In this document: in pieces, positions 42,905 through 52,389 of the stretch
Layout: every line of letters starts with the position of its first letter
How positions within the stretch are numbered: position 1 is the stretch's first letter
Source of the DNA: Bacillota bacterium
GTDB lineage: Bacteria; Bacillota; Clostridia; Acetivibrionales; DSM-1351
DNA length: 64,000 bases
Assembly (NCBI GenBank): GCA_023409265.1
Contig: JAEYHZ010000046.1
Span: 1 to 64,000, forward strand
Direction of reading: 5' to 3'
Notes under the pieces: generated by a model
What the model was told of the DNA's origin: nothing
The model's input: only the letters and a program-made list of their open reading frames with translations
The model's database searches: none
Position numbers and translations under genes: made by a program

Positions 42905-44260
42905 TCAAACCTTCAAACTCTCACCTTTTGAAATATCTGAAATTATCCTGTCAAACAGTTCCTTGTCTATTTTGTATTTTAATCTATATATTAAGTACCC
43001 CGCCACGATAAAGATAAGCGGTAATATAAGCATGGAAAGCTTCATTACAAGCAACCCGGTGTCGGTCACATCCTCCGGCGTGGCGGCAGAGTTTATCCCT
43101 GAAATAATAAGTGTTATTCCTACAATACCATTAGCCAAAGCACCTCCGAATTTATTGATAAGCGGCTGTACTGAGAATGTAATACTCTCATTGCGCTTAC
43201 CCAGCTTCCATTGGCCGTACTCAACCGTATCTGCCAGGAACATCAGCATCAGCAGCTGGATGAAAGCTTCGCCTATAAAAATAAGTACTCCGCCTATACC
43301 AATTGGAAGTATATTCATTGGTGAAATAAAAAATATGATATAGCCTAAAATAACTAAAACCGTAGCAAAAGCGTAGAGTTGTTTCCTGCTGAATTTTTTT
43401 GAGAAAATGGGGAAGCAGCTGAGGGCCAGCAGCTGAGAAACACCTAGTATTCCGGCAAAAACAGAATACATGTTTTCATTTCTGAAGGCGTACTTAAAGA
43501 AGTAAACTCCAAAGCTGGTGGTTGTACTGTAGCCAATCATGAACAAAACCATTGAAATGGCTGTGAACAAAAGCTGATCGTTTTTGAAGAGAACCTTGAA
43601 CATTTCTCTCAAGGACGTGCTCTCCTGTTCATTATAGAATTTCCTGTTTTCTTTTACCCCAAGGAGAGTAAAACATAAAAAGGCCCAGGTGGTTAAAACT
43701 ATAGCTGCTGCCAGCGTAAACCATGCCTTTTTACCCCCGCCCAGCACATTTGTAATCGGAAGTATTCCCACGACTATAATATACATGCCTATATTTGCAC
43801 AAATTCTTGCAAAGGAGCCTATCCTCTCACGTTCTTTTTGGTCAAAAGCCAGGGAAGGGAGCATGGACCAGTAGGCGATATCATTCACCCCGTAAGTTAA
43901 ATCCCAGACCAGATAAATTATTGCAAAGGAGACAACATAACCAATGCCCGTTAATCCGAAATCGGTAAAAAGCAGTATTGTAAGAAGGCCTCCAAGTACT
44001 CCTCCAATGGCAATCCAGGGCTTGAACTTACCAAATCGGGAGTGGGTATTATCCACTAGAATACCCATAAATGGATCATTTAGAGCATCAAAAATACGCA
44101 GAACTGTAAGTGCTCCCGTCATATACCACATGGTGGAATCAGGCAGGTTGAGTATTTCTGTAAGGTAGAAAAGCAGGTACATGCTCACTATGGAATAAAG
44201 CATATCCCTTCCGACTGTGCCAAGACCAAAGAAATAGCGGTTACGCATTGTGCTGCTCAT
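42905..44260 (-). CDS. GPH-family sugar:cation symporter (MelB-like)
   Basis: 451 residues with about twelve membrane helices. The N-terminal segment FFGLGTVGRDMLYSIVSMYLLFYLTEI and the conserved loop RIFDALNDPFMGILVDNTHSRFGKFKPWI (the Asp residues correspond to the cation/sugar site of MelB) identify the glycoside-pentoside-hexuronide family. Its start lies 20 bases inside the GH36 gene, showing tight coupling. It probably imports an alpha-galactoside such as melibiose or raffinose-type sugars with H+ or Na+ for hydrolysis by the GH36 enzyme. Confidence 0.92.
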   Translation of the reverse strand: MSSTMRNRYFFGLGTVGRDMLYSIVSMYLLFYLTEILNLPDSTMWYMTGALTVLRIFDALNDPFMGILVDNTHSRFGKFKPWIAIGGVLGGLLTILLFTDFGLTGIGYVVSFAIIYLVWDLTYGVNDIAYWSMLPSLAFDQKERERIGSFARICANIGMYIIVVGILPITNVLGGGKKAWFTLAAAIVLTTWAFLCFTLLGVKENRKFYNEQESTSLREMFKVLFKNDQLLFTAISMVLFMIGYSTTTSFGVYFFKYAFRNENMYSVFAGILGVSQLLALSCFPIFSKKFSRKQLYAFATVLVILGYIIFFISPMNILPIGIGGVLIFIGEAFIQLLMLMFLADTVEYGQWKLGKRNESITFSVQPLINKFGGALANGIVGITLIISGINSAATPEDVTDTGLLVMKLSMLILPLIFIVAGYLIYRLKYKIDKELFDRIISDISKGESLKV

Positions 44261-46598
44261 AGTTTAACTCCTCCTTGTTTATTGCTTCAGTAATGTATAT
44301 TTCGGAACCAAAATCTCCATACATACGAACTTTTTCGTTATAACCCGTTCCGGAAAATTGGCTGTTCAGAGGTATGCCAGCAGAAAGGGCCTTATTTGAA
44401 CACTTGTATTCCTGAACGCAGTCAGTCAAGCTGTAGTGTCTGTTTGCCATACGGAGCAGGAAGCCGTCAGGGTTCAGCTCAACCGGCAGAATATGTTTCA
44501 TCAGACCTCCAAACCGCTCGATGAACATACGTTGAGGCCTGGCTCTTACAAGGTATTGACCATCCTTCAAGTCTGTTACTGCAAGTTTGTCTTCGCTTTC
44601 TGCCGCAGCGGACAGTGTCTGAAAAAAGCCTGTTAATGCAATATCGCCGTCTTCACTGACGCTCTGCCATATGACCTTGTTTTGTTTGGTGCTTTTCTGC
44701 CTTGAGAATTTACCGAATTGGAAAACTCTTCGATACTGCTTGTAAAAGGCTATCTGTTCAGCAATCTCCTTTTTCTCCTCCGGAGTGAGGTACTTTGCAT
44801 CAAGCTCATAACCCAGACACCCAAAGGCCGCCACGTTGAAGCGGGTGGACAGAGGAGTTTTCCGCAAAGTCTGCTGGTGTGGAGCCTGGGAAACATGTGC
44901 CCCCATTGTTGAAGGTGGATATAAATATGAAAGTCCGGTCTGTATCTTCAGCCGTTCAATGGGATCGGTATCGTCGGAACACCATATCTGAGGGCTAAAG
45001 CACAACATTCCCAGGTCAAATCTGTTGCCGCCGCTTGAGCAGCTTTCCAGAAGTATGTGGGAACGGGAATCAAAAATTCTGGACAACACTTCATAAAGGC
45101 CCATAATATATCTATGATAAAACTCCCCCTGATTATTAACTGCCTGAGAATACCCTTCGGAAATGTGCCGATTCATGTCCCATTTGACATAGCTGATATT
45201 GGCTTCATCAAGTATAGCGGTGACATTTTTAACTATGTAATCCCTGACAATCGGATTACACAGATCCAGTACCAGTTGATTTCTCCCCAAAACGGGTTTT
45301 CTGGCAGGGAGTACCACTGCATATTCAGGATGAGAGCGGTATAGCTCACTGTCAGGATTAACCATTTCAGGTTCAAACCACAATCCGAAGTCCAGCCCAA
45401 GTGCTCGAATCTTTTCAGAAAGACCCTTTATTCCATGGGGGAGCTTTTTGGAGTTCACCGAATAATCTCCCAGACCGCTTTTGTCATTATTCCTGTCTCC
45501 AAACCATCCATCATCCAGTACAAAAAGCTCAACACCGAGTTTCCGGGCATCCTTTGCAAGATTCAGAAGCCTGGTCTCATTAAATTCAAAGAAATGCGCC
45601 TCCCAGTTATTGATCAAAACAGGACGTTCACGGCCTTTCCAGTTACCCCGCACTATATGTTCATTAATAAAGTCATGCATATTGCGGCTCATACCGTTAA
45701 AGCCCTTTTCGCTAAAAGTAATTACTGCTTCAGGAGTTTCAAAACTCTGTCCCGGGGATAGGTTCCAATCAAAACAATGAGGGTTGATGCCGGTCAATAC
45801 TCTGACAATGTCACGTCCTGACTTTTCCACGGCGCTGTAGTGGTTTCCGCTGTAAACAAGATTAAAGCCGTACACATGGCCATGATCCTGTACTGCATCT
45901 TTTTCAGCCAGGAAAAATCCAGGGTTATGACGGTTGCTGCTGTTGCCGGTGGTGGATGAATTAATGGTTATTCCATATTGTACAGGGCGTTCATGGACAT
46001 TTGTTTCGTTAATCCAACCGCCGTCCAGTGTAAACATGCGGAAGTTTTCATCGGGTAAATCCAGGCACAGACTCATAATACGACGGATTGGAAGCATGTT
46101 ATCACAATTATTGGTCAGAACTGCTCTGCGCGTAATTATATTGTTTTTTTCAAATACTGAGAAGTAAAGATCGAGAGTGATATTAAAGGTCTTGTCTCTT
46201 AAGGTCACTTTCAGGGTTTGATCTGCTCCGTAGGCTGAGGGCAGCGTCGGAATATGAACAGAGCCCTGGAGAATATTATATGAAGTATAAACAAAGTCGC
46301 TTGTGAAGGAGCCGTCGGGCATCTTAATTTCTGTGGGGCTCTGTCTGTAGTCACCCCGGCCGATATCCGACCATTCCAACAGCATATTATCCAGAGAGTA
46401 TAATTCGTCCGAGGCTTCATAAACAATACTGCTTCCAACAGGGATTGTACGTTTTTGCCCAAGTACTCCGGCAGAATCGGATGAACTTAATCTGCTTCCA
46501 TAATAAATGTGCTCCAGATGGCCATGTACTGTAGATGTGAATATATAAGAAGTATTGACGGTGTCAAGTCTGAAAACATTATTCTTAATCGTTATCAT
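44241..46598 (-). CDS. Glycoside hydrolase family 36 alpha-galactosidase, cytoplasmic
   Basis: 785 residues and no signal peptide. The N-terminal beta-supersandwich (residues 1-330) is followed by the catalytic barrel: WEAHFFEFNE, LFVLDDGWFGDRNND, the nucleophile Asp474 in KWDMNRH, SCSSGGNRFDLGML, and acid/base Asp542 in CSDDTD. These are diagnostic for the bacterial AgaA/RafA-type tetrameric enzymes, and the length is slightly above the usual ~730. It removes terminal alpha-1,6-galactose from melibiose, raffinose or galactomannan fragments brought in by the coupled symporter. A palindromic operator candidate precedes the gene. Confidence 0.94.
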   Translation of the reverse strand: MITIKNNVFRLDTVNTSYIFTSTVHGHLEHIYYGSRLSSSDSAGVLGQKRTIPVGSSIVYEASDELYSLDNMLLEWSDIGRGDYRQSPTEIKMPDGSFTSDFVYTSYNILQGSVHIPTLPSAYGADQTLKVTLRDKTFNITLDLYFSVFEKNNIITRRAVLTNNCDNMLPIRRIMSLCLDLPDENFRMFTLDGGWINETNVHERPVQYGITINSSTTGNSSNRHNPGFFLAEKDAVQDHGHVYGFNLVYSGNHYSAVEKSGRDIVRVLTGINPHCFDWNLSPGQSFETPEAVITFSEKGFNGMSRNMHDFINEHIVRGNWKGRERPVLINNWEAHFFEFNETRLLNLAKDARKLGVELFVLDDGWFGDRNNDKSGLGDYSVNSKKLPHGIKGLSEKIRALGLDFGLWFEPEMVNPDSELYRSHPEYAVVLPARKPVLGRNQLVLDLCNPIVRDYIVKNVTAILDEANISYVKWDMNRHISEGYSQAVNNQGEFYHRYIMGLYEVLSRIFDSRSHILLESCSSGGNRFDLGMLCFSPQIWCSDDTDPIERLKIQTGLSYLYPPSTMGAHVSQAPHQQTLRKTPLSTRFNVAAFGCLGYELDAKYLTPEEKKEIAEQIAFYKQYRRVFQFGKFSRQKSTKQNKVIWQSVSEDGDIALTGFFQTLSAAAESEDKLAVTDLKDGQYLVRARPQRMFIERFGGLMKHILPVELNPDGFLLRMANRHYSLTDCVQEYKCSNKALSAGIPLNSQFSGTGYNEKVRMYGDFGSEIYITEAINKEELNYEQHNA

Positions 46599-46650
46599 AA
46601 AAAATACCCCTTAATTATTGATGGACTTTTATAATAAAACCCTTGAGGCA

Positions 46651-46672
46651 GCATAAACTTATGCGTTATAAC
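46651..46672. promoter_or_regulatory. Palindrome upstream of the GH36 gene
   Basis: GCATAAACTTATGC (46651-46664) is a perfect 6-bp-arm palindrome, running directly into CGTTATAAC (46664-46672), the same sequence found at the ends of the TTATAACG elements. It lies 50-70 bases before the GH36 ATG and could be an operator. Confidence 0.4.
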
Positions 46673-46841
46673 AATTAGCTGTTTTATCTTATCATATTAG
46701 TTATTTATTTACAACGAATAGGGGCTGCGTTTCAAGGATAATTACAAGAATTATTTGGCAAATGAAAAGAGCTTGAGGAAATTGTAAACAATTTTCGGTA
46801 TAAAACATCGGTTATCAAAAATTATTGTACTTATATATAAA

Positions 46842-46870
46842 AACGTCCAGTATAGTCACCGGGCGTTCTT
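46842..46870. terminator. Weak hairpin in the divergent gap 46599-46998
   Basis: AACGTCC/GGGCGTT arms with one G-U pair and a short T-containing tail. The 400-bp gap separates the divergent GH36 and amino-acid permease genes and holds no gene. Confidence 0.4.
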
Positions 46871-46998
46871 ATATGTGTGCACGGCAAATGGGATGTAAAA
46901 ATTTACAGTTGATAGTGAATTAAGCTGATATTGAATTAATTAGTATTAAATCAAAATTAGGGAAACATAAAAGTAAAATACTTTTATGAGGTGAACCT

Positions 46999-48414
46999 GT
47001 GACAGACATATTCAGGACTAAATCCATCGAAAAATTGTTAGAAGGTGCACAAGAAAATGGAGAAGGCAAATCGCTGAAAAAGGTGCTTGGTGCTTTTGAA
47101 TTGACAATGTTGGGCATAGGTGCCATCATAGGTACAGGTATCTTCGTATTGACCGGAGTTGCCGCTGCTAAATATTCAGGGCCGGCACTAATACTGTCAT
47201 TTGTTATATCAGGTCTGGCCTGTGCCTTTGCGGGGCTTTGCTATGCAGAATTTGCTGCCATGGTGCCTGTAGCAGGAAGCGCATATACCTATGGCTATGC
47301 TGCGCTGGGAGAAATTTGGGCATGGATAATAGGCTGGGATCTGATACTGGAATATGCGGTTACAATTTCTGCAGTAGCTATCGGTTGGTCGGGCTATATA
47401 GTCAGTCTGCTTAATGCTGCAGGGATTTATCTGCCGTCGGCACTGATTAATGCTCCCGGAGTAGACGGAGGAATGATCAATCTTCCTGCAATAATAATCA
47501 TCCTGCTTATATCTATACTGCTTATTCGAGGAGTTAAGGAAAGTGCCGCACTAAATAATATCATGGTTGGTATTAAAATTGTAGTCGTTTTACTGTTCCT
47601 GGCTTTAGGTGTTTTCCATGTAAGACCATCAAATTGGGTTCCATTTATGCCTTTCGGCTGGAAAGGAGTTTTCCAGGGAGCTGCTATAGTATTCTTTGCA
47701 TATATAGGTTTTGATGCAGTTTCAACTGCTGCTGAAGAAGTTAAAAATCCACAGAAGGATTTACCGAAAGGAATAATTGCATCATTGGTTATATGCACAA
47801 TACTTTATATAGTTGTGTCAGCCGTATTAACAGGTATGGTGCCATATCTGAATTTTAAGGAAACCTCCGCACCTGTCGCATACGCACTTGCACAGGTGGG
47901 AATTAACTGGGGATCGGCTTTGGTATCCGTGGGAGCTGTTTCAGGTATTACCTCGGTACTGCTGGTTATGATGTTTGGTCAGACAAGAGTATTTTTTGCC
48001 ATGTCAAGAGACGGATTGATTCCCAAAACCATTGGTGCAGTACATCCTAAGCTTCAAACACCTGTAAAAAGTACAGTACTTGTAAGTATAGTAACCTCCC
48101 TGCTGGCAGGATTTACTCCAATAACTGTAGTTGCAGAGCTTTCCAATATCGGAACTCTGGCTGCTTTTGTTATTGTATCGGCAGCGGTAATTATGTTAAG
48201 GGCCAAAAGTCCGGAAATTGAAAGGCCCTTCAGATGTCCGTGGGTTCCATTTTTACCGTTACTATCAATATTCTTTTGCGTTGGTCTTATTGTAGCGCTG
48301 CCAAATGTAACCCACATAAGATTTATAGTATGGCTTGTAATAGGAATTATAATTTATTTTTGCTATGGCAGGAAACACAGTACATTAAATAATGAGGTTA
48401 CAAACATAAAATAA
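46999..48414 (+). CDS. APC-superfamily amino-acid permease (YfnA/CAT type)
   Basis: GTG start at 46999 behind GAGGTGAAC; 471 residues with twelve predicted membrane helices. The N-terminal cytoplasmic segment KKVLGAFELTMLGIGAIIGTGIFVLTG contains the substrate-binding GAIIGTGIF motif of helix 1, and FAYIGFDAVSTAAEEVKNPQKDLP marks helix 6 and the following loop of cationic-amino-acid-transporter-like proteins. Substrate is probably an amino acid. The gene is monocistronic, and its 3' end is duplicated in tandem just downstream. Confidence 0.9.
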   Translation: MTDIFRTKSIEKLLEGAQENGEGKSLKKVLGAFELTMLGIGAIIGTGIFVLTGVAAAKYSGPALILSFVISGLACAFAGLCYAEFAAMVPVAGSAYTYGYAALGEIWAWIIGWDLILEYAVTISAVAIGWSGYIVSLLNAAGIYLPSALINAPGVDGGMINLPAIIIILLISILLIRGVKESAALNNIMVGIKIVVVLLFLALGVFHVRPSNWVPFMPFGWKGVFQGAAIVFFAYIGFDAVSTAAEEVKNPQKDLPKGIIASLVICTILYIVVSAVLTGMVPYLNFKETSAPVAYALAQVGINWGSALVSVGAVSGITSVLLVMMFGQTRVFFAMSRDGLIPKTIGAVHPKLQTPVKSTVLVSIVTSLLAGFTPITVVAELSNIGTLAAFVIVSAAVIMLRAKSPEIERPFRCPWVPFLPLLSIFFCVGLIVALPNVTHIRFIVWLVIGIIIYFCYGRKHSTLNNEVTNIK

Positions 48415-48430
48415 TGAGGTTACAAAAATA
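48387..48430 (+). repeat. 22-bp tandem duplication of the permease gene's 3' end
   Basis: Two 22-bp units starting AAATAATGAGGTTACAAA, at 48387 and 48409, differ at one base. A third, weaker echo (AATGGGTAACAAA) follows. The first unit holds the last codons of the permease, and its TAA lies at the junction. Confidence 0.7.
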
Positions 48431-48551
48431 AATGGGTAACAAATGTTAAACAATGGGTAAGTAATAATATACGGTTATAATAGAAATCAATAATAAATGA
48501 AAACATTGTAACTGAATAAGAAGTAAATATGATTTATGCAGAGGTAAATAA

Positions 48552-49535
48552 ATGGATAATGTATTTGATTATGAAGATATTCAGTTGATTCCGGCAAAAT
48601 GCATAGTTGACAGCCGGACTGAGTGCGACACATCTGTAACACTGGGAGAACGTACATTCAGGTTACCTGTAGTACCTGCAAATATGCAGACCATTATAGA
48701 TGAGAGGATTTCAGAATACCTGGCTGAGAATGGTTATTTTTATATTATGCATAGATTCCAGCCCGACAGAAGAGTTTCCTTTATTAGGGATATGAAGGCA
48801 AAAGGGCTTTACGCATCCATAAGTGTAGGCGTAAAAGAAGAGGAGTATTTGTTTGTTGAACAGCTGGCAGGTGATAAGCTTTCACCCGAATATATCACTA
48901 TTGATATAGCCCACGGGCACTCCAATTCTGTGATAAGGATGATAAACCACATAAAAAATCATTTGCCTGACAGCTTTGTCATAGCAGGCAATATTGGAAC
49001 TCCCGAAGCTGTGAGAGAGCTGGAACATGCAGGAGCTGATGCTACTAAAGTAGGAATTGGACCGGGAAAGGTATGTATTACAAAAATTAAAACAGGATTT
49101 GGTACAGGGGGCTGGCAGCTGGCAGCTCTGCGCTGGTGTGCAAAAGCTGCTAACAAGCCCATAATTGCTGACGGTGGTATAAGAACAAATGGTGATATTG
49201 CCAAATCAATCAGATTTGGTGCTAAAATGGTAATGATAGGATCTTTATTTGCAGGTCATGAAGAATCCCCGGGAGAAACAATAGAAATAGACGGAAAGCT
49301 TTACAAGGAATACTTCGGTTCAGCTTCCGAGTTTCAAAAGGGAGAAAAGAAAAATGTTGAAGGTAAAAAAATGTTTGTTGAATACAGGGGTTCATTAATA
49401 AATACCCTGCTGGAAATGGAACAGGATCTTCAATCCTCCGTTTCCTATGCCGGTGGGACTTCAATTGAAGCACTCCGGACCGTTGACTATGTTGTAGTTA
49501 AAAATTCAATTTTTAATGGGGACAGGGTGTATTAG
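48552..49535 (+). CDS. guaC: GMP reductase
   Basis: 327 residues, SD GAGGTAA. This is an IMPDH/GMPR-type TIM barrel without CBS domains: N-terminal FDYEDIQLIPAKCIV, VPANMQTIID, ITIDIAHGHSN, then the catalytic loop GPGKVCITK with Cys175, GTGGWQLAAL, and the phosphate-binding IIADGGIRTNGDIAKSIRFGA. The first residues and length match the Firmicutes GuaC branch. It reduces GMP to IMP with NADPH in purine salvage. No purine riboswitch was recognised upstream; the gene has its own SD. Confidence 0.93.
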   Translation: MDNVFDYEDIQLIPAKCIVDSRTECDTSVTLGERTFRLPVVPANMQTIIDERISEYLAENGYFYIMHRFQPDRRVSFIRDMKAKGLYASISVGVKEEEYLFVEQLAGDKLSPEYITIDIAHGHSNSVIRMINHIKNHLPDSFVIAGNIGTPEAVRELEHAGADATKVGIGPGKVCITKIKTGFGTGGWQLAALRWCAKAANKPIIADGGIRTNGDIAKSIRFGAKMVMIGSLFAGHEESPGETIEIDGKLYKEYFGSASEFQKGEKKNVEGKKMFVEYRGSLINTLLEMEQDLQSSVSYAGGTSIEALRTVDYVVVKNSIFNGDRVY

Positions 49536-49588
49536 CTTGAAACATTTATTCGTCCTGATATGGAGTGAATAAATTTCATAAATTTTGT

Positions 49589-49619
49589 GGCCGCAGTGCG
49601 GATCATGGAGGTCAATATG
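49589..49619 (+). promoter_or_regulatory. Start-site cassette with hairpin and SD, copy 1
   Basis: GGCCGC-AGT-GCGG hairpin, then ATCATGGAGGTCAAT and ATG of the MFS gene. It matches 62388-62418, in front of a GH31 gene, at 27 of 31 positions; the upstream AAATTTCAT-type flank is similar too. Confidence 0.6.
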
Positions 49620-50960
49620 AATAATATTTCGCAAAGAATTGATAAATTGCCTGCAACACCTCTGCTGTGGAGGGTGCTGCTTCTGACGGGTTTTGGCTGG
49701 TTGTTTGATGCCATGGATCAGGGGATGGTTTCAGGGGTAATGGCAGCAATAGGCAAGGAGTGGCAGCTGACACCTGCTGATTTGGGTGTTCTCGGCAGCG
49801 CTTCAGCTGTAGGAATGGCTGTGGGAGCCGCCGCCGCAGGGATGGTATCCGATAGATTTGGTAGAAGGACGGTAATATCCTATACTCTTGTTTTGTTTGG
49901 TATAGCCAGCGCTTTATCAGCCTTTTCACCTAACTTTACTGTATTGTTATTTTTCAGATTTTTAACAGGTCTTGGTCTCGGAGGCGAATTACCTGCCGCA
50001 TCCACCCTGGTAAGTGAATATTCACCTGCCAAAGTAAGAGGCAGGATGGTGGTATACCTGGAAAGCTTCTGGGCCTGGGGATGGATTATCTCTGCGTTGA
50101 TAGCCTATCTTCTGATTCCGTTATACGGCTGGCGGATTGGTTTTATACTTGGGGGAATACCTGCACTATATGCAGCCTATATTAGAAAGGGAATTCCTGA
50201 ATCTCCCAGGTACCTGGAACAAAAGGGGCGTTTCCTTGAAGCTGACGCAATAGTTAGAAAAATGGAATTGCAGGCAGGAGTTGAAAATGCCCTTATAACC
50301 ACAGCACCGGGTTCGGAACAGGAGAAAAAGAGCAAGGTCTCATTTTCTGAGCTGTGGTCAAAACAATATTTAAGACGGACAATAGTATTATGGATTTTAT
50401 GGTTGGGTATTAATTTTGGATATTACGGCTTTGTTTTATGGACTCCGACCCTTCTGGTAGGTAAAGGGTTCAGCCTTGTTAAAGGGTTCGAGTTTACATT
50501 GATTATGTGCATAGCACAATTGCCCGGATATTACAGTTCGGCATATCTGATAGAACGAATTGGGCGGAAAGCTGTACTGGCTGTTTACTTGGCAGGAACT
50601 GCAGTAGCATCGTATCTTTTCGGTCATGGGGAAAGCGTAAATGCAATACTTCTTTCAGGATGTCTTCTTTACTTTTTCAGTCTGGGAGCCTGGGGAGCAG
50701 TTTATGCATACACTCCTGAAGTTTATCCCACCAGGGTGAGAGGAAGCGGAACCGGTTGGGCTGCCGCAGTAGGGCGCATTGGAGCTATCACGGCCCCATA
50801 TATTGTTGGACTCGTCTATGAGACTTACGGCAAACAGGCCGGCTTCAATTATGTTTTTATCATGCTGACAGCAGTGTTTGCCGTAGTAGCTGTCGTTGTT
50901 GCGGCAGCAGGTATAGAGACCAAAGGCAGGAGTCTTGAAGAAATTAACACTTCAAAATAG
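49617..50960 (+). CDS. MFS transporter, NiaP-like (sugar-porter/niacin-type)
   Basis: ATG 49617 follows TGGAGG; 447 residues with twelve membrane helices. LLTGFGWLFDAMDQGMVSGVM in helix 1, DRFGRRTV in loop 2-3, FRFLTGLGLGGELPAASTLVSEYSP (helix 4) and IPESPRYL place it with the MFS branch containing NiaP (niacin) and related organic-acid carriers. I favour a nicotinate or aromatic-acid substrate, but a sugar is possible. It follows guaC by 80 bases, with a shared start-site cassette; a bidirectional terminator ends the unit. Confidence 0.85.
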   Translation: MNNISQRIDKLPATPLLWRVLLLTGFGWLFDAMDQGMVSGVMAAIGKEWQLTPADLGVLGSASAVGMAVGAAAAGMVSDRFGRRTVISYTLVLFGIASALSAFSPNFTVLLFFRFLTGLGLGGELPAASTLVSEYSPAKVRGRMVVYLESFWAWGWIISALIAYLLIPLYGWRIGFILGGIPALYAAYIRKGIPESPRYLEQKGRFLEADAIVRKMELQAGVENALITTAPGSEQEKKSKVSFSELWSKQYLRRTIVLWILWLGINFGYYGFVLWTPTLLVGKGFSLVKGFEFTLIMCIAQLPGYYSSAYLIERIGRKAVLAVYLAGTAVASYLFGHGESVNAILLSGCLLYFFSLGAWGAVYAYTPEVYPTRVRGSGTGWAAAVGRIGAITAPYIVGLVYETYGKQAGFNYVFIMLTAVFAVVAVVVAAAGIETKGRSLEEINTSK

Positions 50961-50979
50961 TTAATAAACTTAAGAAAAT

Positions 50980-51012
50980 AAAAAGAAAGGGTTAAGCCAA
51001 CCCTTTCTTTTT
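50980..51012. terminator. Bidirectional terminator between MFS and potassium-channel genes
   Basis: AAAAAGAAAGGGTT/AACCCTTTCTTTTT, 14-bp perfect stem with a 5-base loop, serving the two convergent genes. Confidence 0.92.
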
Positions 51013-51021
51013 ATATAAACC

Positions 51022-52047
51022 CTACAGGTTCCTGGCAATAAGTACCAGAATGTCTCCCTGCTGTATAATATAATCCTTAGAAGGATTGACCGATGTTCCC
51101 CCTTCACAGGATACACCGATAAGTATGCCAAGCTCTTTATTTATATACTCAAGTGAAAGCTCATAAAAGGTTTTCCCAATTTCCTCTGATGAACAAACCT
51201 TCTGATAGATTTCATTACCTGAATCATTTGTCATCAATTCCTCTATTGTGTCAGAAACATGCTTGTACAAAGCACTTCTGACAATGATTTTACTGCTGAT
51301 ATGACTTGTAACTATGGTGTCATCAACATTTGCCCTTTTAAAATGCGGCAGATTGCTTTCATCCATAATTTCCGAAATCAGGTGAACCTGAGGATTAAAC
51401 TTGTCTATTGCCAGACAAATCAGTACCGACCTGGCATCCATCATCTGTTCATTCTCCATACCTTCATCTGCAAGAACTATGACCAGAGACGCCTTACTTA
51501 TATTTGCCTTTTCCAGTATGGCATCATCCATGGCATCACCGTGAACAAAATATGTATTCTTATGCTCAAGTTCAATTTTTTCTTTTCTGGAGATAACTGT
51601 AATTGCCCTTCCTGTGTTCTCACGAACCAGTTCATTAACAATAATACGTGCCTTTTTATTCCATCCTATCACTATTATATGTCCAATTTCCTTTATACCC
51701 ATTTTTCCACCTTCCCTTTTCAATGTAGCTTCAACAAAAACCGATGCAATAGCAGCAGTAATAAATCCGAAGGTTCCTATCCCTGAAACCATAAGAATGA
51801 TTGCCATTATCCTCCCTGGTAGCGTTACGGGAAAATAATCTCCATATCCCACTGTGGTAAGAGTAACAAAACACCACCACAGGGAGTCCCAGAAGGTCAA
51901 ACCTTCCTTTGACCTGTACTCACACTGGTAAAAAACCAATGAACCTGTCAATGTTATAAAAATAAGAAATATCAGGATTTTGTAGACATTGTTTTTATTG
52001 AAGGTATTATGAATGAACCTAAAAAAAGAGGCAATTGATATAAACAT
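51022..52047 (-). CDS. Two-helix potassium channel with RCK (TrkA-N/TrkA-C) domains
   Basis: 341 residues. Two membrane helices (about 23-40 and 78-108) enclose the pore loop with the selectivity filter TVGYGD at 65-70. Residues about 118-240 are an RCK/TrkA-N Rossmann domain (GHIIVIGWNKKARIIVNEL, and an acidic dinucleotide-ribose position near the strand after it). About 260-341 is a TrkA-C domain. The layout matches MthK/YugO-type channels gated by a ligand on the RCK ring (calcium or nucleotide in known cases). The SD (GAGGG) is modest. It sets membrane potential or potassium balance; the gene is monocistronic. Confidence 0.92.
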   Translation of the reverse strand: MFISIASFFRFIHNTFNKNNVYKILIFLIFITLTGSLVFYQCEYRSKEGLTFWDSLWWCFVTLTTVGYGDYFPVTLPGRIMAIILMVSGIGTFGFITAAIASVFVEATLKREGGKMGIKEIGHIIVIGWNKKARIIVNELVRENTGRAITVISRKEKIELEHKNTYFVHGDAMDDAILEKANISKASLVIVLADEGMENEQMMDARSVLICLAIDKFNPQVHLISEIMDESNLPHFKRANVDDTIVTSHISSKIIVRSALYKHVSDTIEELMTNDSGNEIYQKVCSSEEIGKTFYELSLEYINKELGILIGVSCEGGTSVNPSKDYIIQQGDILVLIARNL

Positions 52048-52245
52048 TCCGGACCCTCACATTTTAATTTGGGATTGATTAACTAAAAAATTTCCTTTTT
52101 TAAGTCGTCTATTTTTTCGCTTAAAACGGAATTTTATTATTTAATCATGCCTTATGGCACCTAAAACCACGTTTCATGATATCATATCAGTTAAAATTAT
52201 ACAATAATTTTGACTCCCGTACTTATGGAAAAGTGAGCAATTTAC

Positions 52246-52274
52246 TTGACTCTCATAATCCAACAGGCTAAAAT
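52246..52274 (+). promoter_or_regulatory. SigmaA-type promoter for the second two-component operon
   Basis: TTGACT, 17 bases, TAAAAT, about 115 bases before the kinase ATG. The rest of the 342-bp gap 52048-52389 shows no gene. Confidence 0.5.
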
Positions 52275-52389
52275 TTAAGTTGCGGCAAGTGATAAAGATA
52301 TACATAAATATGGTAATATTTATATTAATTTGCTATAAATATTTACCTGAAAAGATTGTTCTAGTATACATATCAGGGGGCTTTTTATA

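Noticed and set aside
48431..48551. Possible purine riboswitch before guaC
   Set aside because: No conserved pairing or loop sequences of the known purine aptamer could be found in the short AT-rich leader.
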